NCBI RefSeq assembly: GCF_014672695.1
Contig: NZ_CP053923.1
Coordinates: forward strand, 1,032,505-1,041,238
DNA from: Defluviicoccus vanus
GTDB taxonomy: Bacteria > Pseudomonadota > Alphaproteobacteria > Rhodospirillales > Defluviicoccaceae
DNA: 8,734 bases
Direction: 5' to 3'
Shown: positions 1 through 5,734 of the stretch, in pieces
How positions within the stretch are numbered: the stretch's first letter is position 1
Layout of the letters: each line of letters opens with the position of its first letter
Notes under the pieces: model-generated
What the model was told of the DNA's origin: nothing
The model's input: the letters and a program-made list of their open reading frames with translations, nothing else
The model's database searches: none
Position numbers and translations under genes: made by a program

Positions 1-583
1 TAGCAGCGTTGCTACGGCGGGCTAGATCGAAGAAATTACCGATTATTCGCATGCCATGTTCGGTTTCAATACTTTCTGGATGGAACTGGACGCCGTATAT
101 AGGCCACTTCCGGTGCTGCAGACCTTGAATAACCCCGTCTTCACTGGTCGCAGTCACTTCAAGCTCTTCCGGCAGTGCCGTCGGCTCCACCATCAGTGAA
201 TGGTATCGCGTGGCGCGGAATGGGCTCGGCAGGGTGGCAAACAACCCCTTGCCGTGATGGCTGATCGAACTCATCTTGCCGTGCATCGGCTTTGGCGCCC
301 GCACCACCCGGCCGCCAAAAACCTGGCCGATGCTCTGATGGCCAAGGCAAACCCCGAGGATGGGCACGCGTCCGGTAGCTTGACGAATCAACTCAAGGCA
401 AATCCCGGCTCGATCCGGGTCGCATGGGCCGGGAGAAATAACGATCGCGTCCGGCTTCCACGCCAAGACCTCGTCGACGCTCACCGCATCGTTGCGCTTG
501 ACCACCACCTCGACTCCGAAGGAGCCGAGGTAATGAAAAAGATTATAGGTGAAGCTGTCGTAATTATCTATTAGGACATACAT
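1..583 (-). CDS. trpG: Anthranilate/aminodeoxychorismate synthase glutamine amidotransferase subunit, 3' end cut by window edge
   Basis: This is the class I glutamine amidotransferase subunit. In this family it hydrolyses glutamine and passes ammonia to the chorismate-using partner (TrpE or PabB) for tryptophan or folate synthesis in the cytoplasm. 194 residues are visible and the frame is open to the window edge, so only a few C-terminal residues can be missing. The N-terminus LIDNYDSFTYNL is the family signature. SPGPCDP (50-56) forms the oxyanion region, GVCLGHQ (77-83) carries nucleophile Cys79, and FHPES (167-171) carries His168 and Glu170. I chose the ATG at 583 because GAGG lies 6 nt upstream; an in-frame ATG at 589 sits directly against that GAGG. 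No trpE or pabB lies upstream in the window; an IS3 remnant is found there instead. Sequence alone does not separate TrpG from PabA. Confidence 0.93.
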   Translation of the reverse strand, partial: MYVLIDNYDSFTYNLFHYLGSFGVEVVVKRNDAVSVDEVLAWKPDAIVISPGPCDPDRAGICLELIRQATGRVPILGVCLGHQSIGQVFGGRVVRAPKPMHGKMSSISHHGKGLFATLPSPFRATRYHSLMVEPTALPEELEVTATSEDGVIQGLQHRKWPIYGVQFHPESIETEHGMRIIGNFFDLARRSNAA

Positions 584-802
584 CTTCATCCTCGCGCGGA
601 TCGGAAAGATCACGCCTTCCCGATCTTGCAAAACCCATAGGGAGGCCCGGATAAAGACGGCCGATTATTTCAAGTACGATTCGCTCTGCGTCGGCCGTGC
701 AATTCTTTGTAGTCCAGCAATCCACGCATCGTGCCACTGATACTTGCCCAGATCGATGCATGAACACTGGTGTTCGGTCCGGGGCTGCGAATGCGTCTTT
801 TT
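584..802. other. Gene-free stretch upstream of trpG
   Basis: I see no convincing coding sequence here on either strand. Short open frames lack family motifs and ribosome binding sites. It should contain the leader and probably the promoter of the leftward trpG gene, but I cannot pick out a clear -35/-10 pair. The right end meets the proposed terminus of the IS3 remnant. No TrpE C-terminal sequence was recognised in any minus-strand frame. Confidence 0.5.
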
Positions 803-1147
803 TGAACCAAGCCCGTACGGCGACTACTTACCAGTTGCCAATCGGTCGGACAAGAGGCGGGCGGCGCGACGCGCCCCGGTTTGATGCCAATCACCGGCGC
901 TTATCTTCGACGGTTCCGGCGAGTCTCGCTGTGGCCTCAGCCGGTGGGATACTGCCGATCGGCGCGAGGAGCCGCCGATTGTTGACCCAGTCGACCCATA
1001 CGAGCGTGGCATACTCGACCGCTTCGAACGACCGCCACGGTCCGCACCGCCCGGCCGCGCACTTCCGGGGAAAACTTGCTCGTCGTCTTGCTCCTCATCG
1101 CTCCATGCTCTCAAAAGTTGGAGCCTCAGACCCACCGGAGCGGTTCA
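803..1147 (-). mobile_element. Internally deleted IS3-family element (about 345 bp)
   Basis: Both ends and both coding extremities of an IS3-family element remain, but the centre is gone. Reading the minus strand from 1147, the terminus begins TGAACCG and leads through a short GC-rich leader to an orfA start at 1098. The other terminus, read on the plus strand from 803, also begins TGAACC, and scattered matches continue for about 18 bases. The outer 3-bp flanks (TTT and CAG) do not match, so no target duplication is visible. The ends are inferred from the shared TGAACC and are approximate. A complete element of this type would be about 1.2-1.3 kb, so roughly 0.9 kb has been lost. It cannot encode a transposase and could move only if one were supplied in trans. 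Confidence 0.7.
891..1098 (-). pseudogene. IS3-family transposase remnant: orfA N-terminus joined to orfB C-terminus
   Basis: The orfA start at 1098 encodes MRSKTTSKFSPEVRGRAVRT, the usual opening of an IS3-family OrfA helix-turn-helix protein. At about 1043 the sequence switches to a different frame encoding GPWRSFEAVEYATLVWVDWV, followed by NNRRLLAPIGSIPPAEA and a stop at 891-893. This is the end of the OrfB integrase-like domain, after its catalytic Glu. The rest of OrfA and nearly all of OrfB (the DDE core) are absent. The junction lies around 1036-1050, in the G+C-rich string GCGGACCGTGGCGG, and the two parts are out of frame, so no fusion protein is made. The last residues before the stop (about ARLAGTVEDKRR) also look degraded. 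Family assignment is firm; the exact IS3 subgroup is not. Confidence 0.8.
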
Positions 1148-1162
1148 CAGGAGCCCCTGTGA
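1145..1162. repeat. Short perfect inverted repeat at the edge of the IS3 remnant
   Basis: TCACAGG (1145-1151) and CCTGTGA (1156-1162) are perfectly complementary around a 4-base AGCC spacer. The left arm overlaps the outermost bases of the IS3 terminus. It has no T-run, so it is not an obvious terminator, and the half-site order is opposite to a CRP site (TGTGA-N6-TCACA). It may be coincidental. Confidence 0.4.
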
Positions 1163-1383
1163 TCTTTCGGCTGGCAAGGCGAACTCGCTCGTCGTTTACT
1201 ACTCCCGTGGCGCGCGCAACGATGTGCCGCAATGACAGCGATGGGGCCATGGGCAATGAGAATGCCGCGCATCGGTAATGACGGCGGTTGCGGCGGTAAA
1301 GATTGCCGCGGCGCCGTGCAGCTGACGGAACGTCTGACCGCCGCGCCGTCGTCCGAAGGCGCTGCCAGAGGCATCCCATACCC

Positions 1384-2142
1384 ATGACTGTCAGCGGCGT
1401 GCTGCTGGATATCGCCGGCGTGCTCGTCGATGGCCATGCCCTTGTTCCCGGAGCGCTTGAGGCCGTCGCCCTGCTGCGCGGCAACAACGTGCCCTTCCGG
1501 CTGGTCAGCAATACGTCGCGCCGACCGAAGCGCGACGTGATCGACCAGTTGCGCGAACTTGGCTTCGATATTGCCGCAAGGGATGTGTTCACCGGTGCAG
1601 AGGCCGTGATTGCGTATCTGCATAGCCAGCAACTGACGCCCTACCTCCTCGTCCATCCGGCACTCGAAGGCGAATTTGCCGCGCTGACAGGTAGTACGCC
1701 TAACGCCGTAGTCGTCGGCGATGCCGCCGAGCGGTTCACCTACGACCGGCTGAATGCGGCGTTCCGCTTGCTGCTCACCGGTGCGCCACTGCTTGCCATC
1801 GCCACCAACCGTTATTTCAAGGAGGCTGACGGCCTCAGCCTCGACGCCGGCCCCTTTGTCGCCGCGCTCGAATATGCGGCAAACGTCAAGGCGGCGGTGT
1901 TCGGCAAGCCGGCCGCCGCGTTCCTCGATCTCGTCCTCGCCGATCTGGGGACCGCGCGGGGCGAAACGCTGATGATCGGCGACGACGTCGAGAGTGACGT
2001 CAACGGGGCACTGGCCGCCGGACTGCAGGCCATTCTGGTCAGAACGGGAAAATTCCGGACCGGCGACGAACTGCGGATCAACGTGGGCGGCGAGAGTGCC
2101 GCCCACGTCTGGGAAGCGGTAGCAATCGCCCTCTCCCGCTAA
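1384..2142 (+). CDS. HAD-superfamily (class IIA, HDHD2/NagD-like) hydrolase
   Basis: This 252-residue protein belongs to the HAD class IIA group with a large C2-type cap (HDHD2, LHPP, NagD relatives). Members usually dephosphorylate small phosphate esters; the substrate cannot be read here. Motif I is LLDIAGVL with nucleophile Asp9. Motif II is LVSNTS (40-45) with Ser42. Motif III is FGKP with Lys175. Motif IV is IGDDVESDV (198-206) with Asp200, Asp201 and Asp205. The cap lies between motifs II and III. The residue two after the nucleophile, normally the general acid Asp (or Ser in HDHD2/LHPP), is Ala11. I chose the ATG at 1384 because family homology starts there; an AGAGG about 12 nt upstream is a weak ribosome site. 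An in-frame TTG at 1303 would add 27 unlike residues. It converges on wrbA with a 46-bp gap and is not in an operon with its neighbours. Confidence 0.88.
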   Translation: MTVSGVLLDIAGVLVDGHALVPGALEAVALLRGNNVPFRLVSNTSRRPKRDVIDQLRELGFDIAARDVFTGAEAVIAYLHSQQLTPYLLVHPALEGEFAALTGSTPNAVVVGDAAERFTYDRLNAAFRLLLTGAPLLAIATNRYFKEADGLSLDAGPFVAALEYAANVKAAVFGKPAAAFLDLVLADLGTARGETLMIGDDVESDVNGALAAGLQAILVRTGKFRTGDELRINVGGESAAHVWEAVAIALSR

Positions 2143-2188
2143 CCATTGCGTCGCCGAAATCCCGGCCAGTTTGCGCCTTGCGACCGCC

Positions 2189-2788
2189 TCAGCCGAACAG
2201 CTTGCCGGCAATCTCCGCCACGTGACGGCCCTGATAACGGGCGCCGTCGAGTTCATTGGCGCTCGGCAGGCGCGAGCCATCGCCCGCCGCAATGGTCGTT
2301 GCCCCGTAAGGGCTGCCGCCGGTGATCTCGTCGAGCGACAACTGTCCCTTGAAGGCGTAAGGCAGACCGACAATGACGAAGCCGAGGTGGAGAAGAACGG
2401 TATGAAAGCTCAGAATGGTGCTTTCCTGGCCGCCGTGTTGGGTCGCCGTCGACGTAAACACCGAGCCGACCTTGCCGACGAGGCTGCCTTCCATCCATAG
2501 CCGCCCGGTCTGGTCGAGAAAGTTCTTCATCTGCGACGCCATGTTGCCGTAGCGGGTCGGCGTGCCAAACACCACCGCATCATACTCGGCCAACTCCATC
2601 GGCGTGGCGATAGGCGCCGGTTGATCGACTTTGAACCCGGAGCGGCGGGCTATGTCGTCGGGAACCAGTTCCGGCACCCGTTTGACCGTCACGTCCGCAG
2701 CCGCCGCGCGCGCCCCTTCGGCGACCGCGTGCGCCATCGTTTCCACGTGACCATAGCTGCTGTAGTACAAGACGAGAACTTTTGCCAT
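2189..2788 (-). CDS. wrbA: NAD(P)H:quinone oxidoreductase, WrbA type (flavodoxin-like)
   Basis: WrbA proteins are tetrameric FMN enzymes in the cytoplasm that reduce quinones by two electrons, avoiding semiquinone and superoxide formation. The 199-residue length is normal for the family. The N-terminus KVLVLYYSSYGHVETMA contains the flavodoxin phosphate-binding loop. FGTPTRYGNMASQMKNFLDQ (about 79-98) and the STATQHGG-ESTILSFH region (about 113-127) are WrbA-specific FMN-site segments, and a GGSPYGATTIA motif lies near 160. I chose the ATG at 2788 because AAGGAG lies about 9 nt upstream and the family starts MAKVLVLYYS; an in-frame TTG at 2833 would only add an unsupported extension. It is the last gene of the leftward cluster, 120 bp after the AhpD-like gene. 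No clear terminator is visible between it and the convergent HAD gene. Confidence 0.95.
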   Translation of the reverse strand: MAKVLVLYYSSYGHVETMAHAVAEGARAAAADVTVKRVPELVPDDIARRSGFKVDQPAPIATPMELAEYDAVVFGTPTRYGNMASQMKNFLDQTGRLWMEGSLVGKVGSVFTSTATQHGGQESTILSFHTVLLHLGFVIVGLPYAFKGQLSLDEITGGSPYGATTIAAGDGSRLPSANELDGARYQGRHVAEIAGKLFG

Positions 2789-2908
2789 AACCGTCAACTC
2801 CTTGTGTATGTTGAATTGGTTAAAGGCGGCCAAACATTCACTGCTGCCCGGCCGTGGGTTAGTTGTCGAAGGCAGTCAGATCTGCATCGTCATCACGACC
2901 AAGACCGC

Positions 2909-3364
2909 TCAGGCGTGTCTAGCTGCTTGCGGCGGCACGCGAAAGCTGATGGCCATCCGGTTGTAGGCATTCATCAAACCGATCGCGATGGTGAGGTCGG
3001 CAAGCTGCTTATCACTGAACTGAGCGGCCGCGGCGCTGAACTCCGTTGCCGGGACGGCTGATGCGGCGATGTCTGTTACCGTCTCCGCCCAACGCAGGGC
3101 AGCCCGCTCCTGTTCCGAGAACAGATCCCCAGCCTCGTGCCAAGCCGGCACCAGGACGAGCTTCTCGACCGTCACGCCATCCTTGAGCAGATCACGCGAA
3201 TGGAGGTCGATGCAGTAGGCGCAGCCGTTGATTTGCGATACGCGCAGGTAAATCAGGTCGATGAGTGCCTTCGGCAGCCCGCACTGAGCGACGTAAGCAT
3301 GGACGCCGCCCAGTGCCTTCATCCCGTCGGCGGCCACCGTGGCATAGTCAAGGCGTTGGGTCAT
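2909..3364 (-). CDS. Carboxymuconolactone decarboxylase-family protein, AhpD-like alkylhydroperoxidase fold
   Basis: This 151-residue all-helical protein belongs to the CMD/AhpD family. INGCAYCIDLHSRDLL (46-60 or so) contains the CxxC...H motif (Cys48, Cys51, His55) found in AhpD and in stand-alone family members, where the cysteine pair gives thiol-dependent peroxidase or disulfide-reductase activity. The rest, including SEQERAALRWAETVTDIA (about 85-102) and LMNAYNRMAISFRVPP near the C-terminus, matches the single-domain proteins usually annotated as carboxymuconolactone decarboxylase family. The ATG at 3364 follows GGAGG by about 8 nt. It lies between the PfpI gene (121-bp gap) and wrbA (120-bp gap) on the same strand, which suggests an oxidative or electrophile-stress role. 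True decarboxylase activity is unlikely because the active-site cysteines point to redox chemistry. The physiological substrate is unknown. Confidence 0.9.
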   Translation of the reverse strand: MTQRLDYATVAADGMKALGGVHAYVAQCGLPKALIDLIYLRVSQINGCAYCIDLHSRDLLKDGVTVEKLVLVPAWHEAGDLFSEQERAALRWAETVTDIAASAVPATEFSAAAAQFSDKQLADLTIAIGLMNAYNRMAISFRVPPQAARHA

Positions 3365-3485
3365 TGTACGCTCCTCCTTCGGCGCAAGCGGGCATCCGGA
3401 ATGGCGGGCTGCAGCGATACCCCCGCGGCTATCAGGGTCGCCGTTGGTGGCGACGACGCCCGACAGCCGCTGTGGCGACAAGCAC

Positions 3486-4616
3486 TCACCCGGCGATGCG
3501 GCGCACCTCGGCCAGAGTCGGCACATGCCCAAGGCCGTCCCCATCGATCACGTACTTGGTCGGCAACTGCCCGTTGCCGTGCATTTGCGCCAGCGCCAGC
3601 ATCGCCGCCGGATAACCGTCAGGCGTCGTGCGGGCGGTAATGACATTGCCATCGGCGACCGCCATGTACGGGCTGCCGTTGTTGGAGATGAAGCCGCCCT
3701 GTGGCCCGGTATACTGCTTGATCATCTGTTCGAGGGTGATGGTGGCCGCGCCGTAGTTGGGGCCGTAGCCACCTTCGACCGGAACGTTGGTGGTTCCGTC
3801 GGTGTAGTCGTCCTGTTCGGAATGACCGGTGACCAATCGACCCCAGACGAGAGGGACCTTGGTCTTTGGATCCGTTGCCTGGATGAGGACCTCCACGCCG
3901 TAACAGATCGCCACCACCGGACGCCCGAGCGCGGCCAGCAGCCTGATCAGGGGGCGGATCGAGGTGTTGCCACCATAGTCCATGTAGGCGCCGGCGCCGC
4001 CGACGATGAACATGCCGGCGTACTGCGTTGCCTCGCTCAGTCCCTTGAGCAACGCCTGCCGGTACGGCTCGCGTGCCGCTTCGCCGTGCTGCGGCCGCGG
4101 CGTTGGCGGCAGCCAGGTATCGAGGTTACGCGGTTGATTCAAGCGTAGCCCCTCAGTGGTCGTCCGGTCGTTGTAGCGGTTGCCCAACGCCGCTTCACCC
4201 GGCGATACCTGGGCGGCATTCCACGCCTGATCACGAAAGCTGGTGTCGAGACTGACGCCATAGACAAAGGGCCGTTCCCCACGCAGGGTTACGTAGTCCA
4301 CCTCGTAACCGGCGGCGCGGAAGGCCTGATCAGTGAGCGTCAGCTCGGAGCTCCAGTAACCGTGCTGGGGAATGACCGCCACGATCCTGCCGGGATTTGC
4401 AGGAACGTCGATCGTCACCCCGGTGAAACGCTTCACTTCGCTGATGAGGAACGCCTTGTCGTACCGCCCTTCGACCATCCGCTGGGCGACCAATCCGACG
4501 GGTGCGTCATCCGGAAACAACATCGTCGGAAACTCGACGGCCGCGGCGTGGCCGTTCGCGATCGCCTTGGCAACATCTTCGGGCGCTTGGTCGCCCTTCG
4601 TAGCCGTCTGTACCAT
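3486..4616 (-). CDS. DJ-1/PfpI-family (type 1 glutamine amidotransferase-like) protein
   Basis: This 376-residue protein has the DJ-1/PfpI fold from about residue 77 (RIVAVIPQHGYWSSELTL) to about 345. Members include glyoxalase III or deglycase-like enzymes, chaperones and proteases; which applies here is not clear. FIVGGAGAYMDYGG (203-216) precedes the nucleophile elbow VVAICYGVEVL (234-244), with Cys238. GHSEQDDYTD (264-273) and VADGNVITARTTPDGYPAAM (320-339) match the late-domain pattern in which the family usually reads DGNLITGQNP. Tyr239 follows the Cys where classic PfpI/Hsp31 proteins have His. The N-terminal 75 residues and the insert with repeated Arg/Pro/Asn (about 140-185) make it longer than the usual 170-290 residues. 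AGGAGG 5 nt before the ATG at 4616 fixes the start; the TTG just upstream is too close. It is the first gene of the cluster with the AhpD-like gene and wrbA. Confidence 0.85.
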   Translation of the reverse strand: MVQTATKGDQAPEDVAKAIANGHAAAVEFPTMLFPDDAPVGLVAQRMVEGRYDKAFLISEVKRFTGVTIDVPANPGRIVAVIPQHGYWSSELTLTDQAFRAAGYEVDYVTLRGERPFVYGVSLDTSFRDQAWNAAQVSPGEAALGNRYNDRTTTEGLRLNQPRNLDTWLPPTPRPQHGEAAREPYRQALLKGLSEATQYAGMFIVGGAGAYMDYGGNTSIRPLIRLLAALGRPVVAICYGVEVLIQATDPKTKVPLVWGRLVTGHSEQDDYTDGTTNVPVEGGYGPNYGAATITLEQMIKQYTGPQGGFISNNGSPYMAVADGNVITARTTPDGYPAAMLALAQMHGNGQLPTKYVIDGDGLGHVPTLAEVRRIAG

Positions 4617-4685
4617 CAAAGCCTCCTGGAGAAATTTGTCCGTACCGGGATCATCTCGTGCCCACGGTTTATTGTTGACGCCCAG

Positions 4686-4704
4686 CCCCTCCGCCCCGGA
4701 GGGG
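4686..4704 (-). promoter_or_regulatory. Perfect GC-rich hairpin in the leader of the PfpI-AhpD-WrbA cluster
   Basis: CCCCTCCG (4686-4693) pairs perfectly with CGGAGGGG (4697-4704) around a 3-base loop, about 70 nt upstream of the PfpI start codon. It has no T-run on either strand, so an intrinsic terminator is unlikely. The arm sequence also resembles anti-Shine-Dalgarno/Shine-Dalgarno pairs, so it could be an operator or a leader RNA structure. The role is inferred from position only. Confidence 0.4.
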
Positions 4705-4840
4705 GATCGAAGTCATCTATCTGTCATCACAGAGGATGAAGTCCCCAACGTTAGACGCGGATGTGGCAATAGGTGTCGTCGCCGCCGGGTGTTGTCCAGA
4801 GCGCGCTGCGGAACTATCCGGGGATGCCCACAACGGATCC

Positions 4841-4894
4841 TCAGTGTCTGTCCGGGAGCTTTGTGAGTCATTGAAATCGGTTAATGGCGGGGCT
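4841..4894 (+). repeat. 54-bp inverted repeat, left copy
   Basis: This copy begins TCAGTGTCTGTCCGGGAGC and ends GGCGGGGCT. It matches the minus strand at 8166-8219 over 54 positions with 5 mismatches, at copy positions 9, 24, 28, 34 and 44. Its last base coincides with the first base of the IS3 terminus at 4894. The similarity stops at both ends, so the unit is well delimited. It may be the end of an older transposable element or a dispersed genomic repeat; I do not recognise it. Confidence 0.85.
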
Positions 4895-4922
4895 GACCTT
4901 CCCCGGACATATGGGCGCCTGA

Positions 4923-5190
4923 TTATGCGGCTTGAAGCTCTGCCTGTTCGGGTGTGAGGTCGCCGAGGGCGGAGTGAAGCCGCTGTCGATTGTAGTATCC
5001 TTCGATGTAGGCGAACAGGTCCCGTCTGGCTGTCTCGTCGGTCGGATAGGCGATGTGGTGAACCAGTTCTATCTTCAGGGTGTGGAACCAGTTTGCCATC
5101 GGCACCCAGCTTTCCATCGGCGCATTGTCGCAGCAATTGCCCTTCCGGCGCATCGACGGCACGATGCCATTCGCTTCCAGCAACGCGCGG
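4923..5190 (-). pseudogene. IS3-family transposase OrfB, C-terminal fragment
   Basis: About 88 residues remain, beginning RALLEANGIVPSMRRKGNCC and continuing through DNAPMES, HTLKIELVHH, LFAYIEGYYNRQRLHSALG and LTPEQAE to a TAA at 4923. This is the end of the rve integrase core of IS3 OrfB proteins. The Glu in APMES is the third residue of the DDE triad. The two catalytic Asp residues lie in the missing N-terminal part. Family members read NAPMES-FFHTLK; here six extra residues (WVPMAN) lie between MES and WFHTLK, caused by an imperfect 18-bp tandem duplication. Its upstream reading frame is continuous with the frameshifted end of the IS30 fragment. Confidence 0.85.
5085..5120. repeat. Imperfect 18-bp tandem duplication inside IS3 orfB remnant
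   Basis: Bases 5085-5102 and 5103-5120 are adjacent copies, identical at 14 of 18 positions, both ending CCATCGG on the plus strand. In the coding (minus) frame they encode PMESWV and PMANWF. The insertion falls directly after the catalytic Glu of the DDE transposase. Confidence 0.7.
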
Positions 5191-5503
5191 GTTAGCGTCC
5201 GCGGAGAAGGCGGAAATTTGCGGCGAGTGGCGCGCCCGAGCGACCGCCGGGGAGTCTCGCAGAGGCGCGCCGCGGCGATGAGGCGGCGATCGCGTCTGCG
5301 CCATAGGCACTCAGATCGGTGCCTTTTGGAAGGTACTGGCGCAGAAGACCATTGGTGTTCTCATTGCTGCCACGCTGCCATGGGCTTTGCGGATCGCAGA
5401 GGTAGACTTGGACGCCTGCATCAATCTTGAGACGGGCATGCTGGGCCATTTCGGCTCCCTGATCCCAGGTCAGCGATCGGCGCAGCTCCTCGGGCAAGGT
5501 GAT
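5191..5503 (-). pseudogene. IS30-family transposase, C-terminal fragment with frameshift
   Basis: From about 5503 the minus strand encodes LPEELRRSLTWDQGAEMAQH, then IDAGVQVYLCDPQSPWQRGS and NENTNGLLRQYLPKGTDLSAY. These are the highly conserved second half of IS30-family transposases, including the Asp of TWDQG and the Glu of SNENTN from the DDE triad. Around 5265-5285 the frame shifts by one base; the end then continues in another frame as RLCETPRRSLGRATRRKFPP, which matches the usual IS30 ending. The N-terminal DNA-binding half and the first catalytic Asp are missing. The left boundary touches IS3 OrfA codons at about 5506, and the right runs into IS3 OrfB at about 5190. Confidence 0.85.
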
Positions 5504-5505
5504 GA

Positions 5506-5559
5506 TTGAACCGCTTCCCGCTTGAACGCGTCCGCGAAACTCCGACGCAGTTTCGTCAT
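5506..5559 (-). pseudogene. IS3-family OrfA, first 18 codons
   Basis: The ATG at 5559 starts MTKLRRSFADAFKREAVQ, the characteristic opening of IS3-family OrfA helix-turn-helix proteins. The match ends abruptly at about 5506, where IS30-like sequence begins in a different frame. AGGAAGG lies upstream as a possible ribosome site. Together with the OrfB fragment it defines the two halves of one disrupted IS3 element. Confidence 0.75.
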
Positions 5560-5621
5560 CAAACACCTTCCTGCCCTTTGCAGAGTTTAGCAGATGCGTC
5601 CACCAATTCGGGGAGTGTGCA

Positions 5622-5734
5622 ACCTTCACCTGCATTGCCTTCACCTTCAGTTGAGCGGTGATCGCCTCGAACACGGCATGGTCCAGGCCGGCGGCGACGA
5701 GCGCCTGACGAAAGCGCACGAAGGCGGTGCGCGC
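5622..5734 (-). pseudogene. IS5-family transposase fragment
   Basis: About 37 residues, RTAFVRFRQALVAAGLDHAV followed by FEAITAQLKVKAMQVKV, match the region after the N-terminal domain of IS5-family transposases (usually ERTAFVRFRxxLVxxGLD...FEAVTAQLKAKAxxVKTGTLVDAT). A TAG at 5735-5737 closes the frame upstream, and the IS3 terminus at about 5621 cuts it just before the VKTGTLVDAT segment with the first catalytic Asp. The IS3 element therefore probably inserted into, or recombined with, an existing IS5 copy. Confidence 0.75.

Larger units (their letters stand above)
4894..5621 (-). mobile_element. IS3-family element with interior replaced by IS30 transposase sequence
   Basis: Minus-strand order is: terminus at about 5621 (TGCACACTCCCCG...), orfA start at 5559, 18 IS3 OrfA codons, an IS30-family transposase segment (about 5503-5191), the IS3 orfB C-terminus (stop at 4923), and the opposite terminus at 4894 (TGACCTTCCCCGG...). 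The two termini share an imperfect inverted repeat of about 25 bases (CCCCG-A, TGG and CGC positions conserved). At 728 bp it is about 500 bp shorter than a normal IS3 element. No matching 3-bp flanks are seen (GGC and ACC). It seems that the IS3 interior was lost while an IS30 fragment became lodged between the remaining ends, by insertion plus deletion or by recombination. It is non-autonomous. Confidence 0.65.

Noticed and set aside
1145..1162. Possible CRP/FNR-type operator
   Set aside because: Half-sites are in the opposite orientation and spacing to a CRP site, and do not match FNR. Reported only as an inverted repeat.
697..1278. Plus-strand open frame (193 codons) across the IS3 remnant
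   Set aside because: It runs antisense through clear IS3 transposase codons and has no recognisable domain.
1126..2373. Long minus-strand open frame (415 codons) across the HAD gene
   Set aside because: It is antisense to a gene with a full set of HAD motifs, crosses into wrbA, and its translation shows no family features. High GC makes long shadow frames common.
3444..4148. Plus-strand open frame (234 codons) opposite the PfpI gene
   Set aside because: Antisense shadow; the minus-strand product has a recognised fold and an AGGAGG start.
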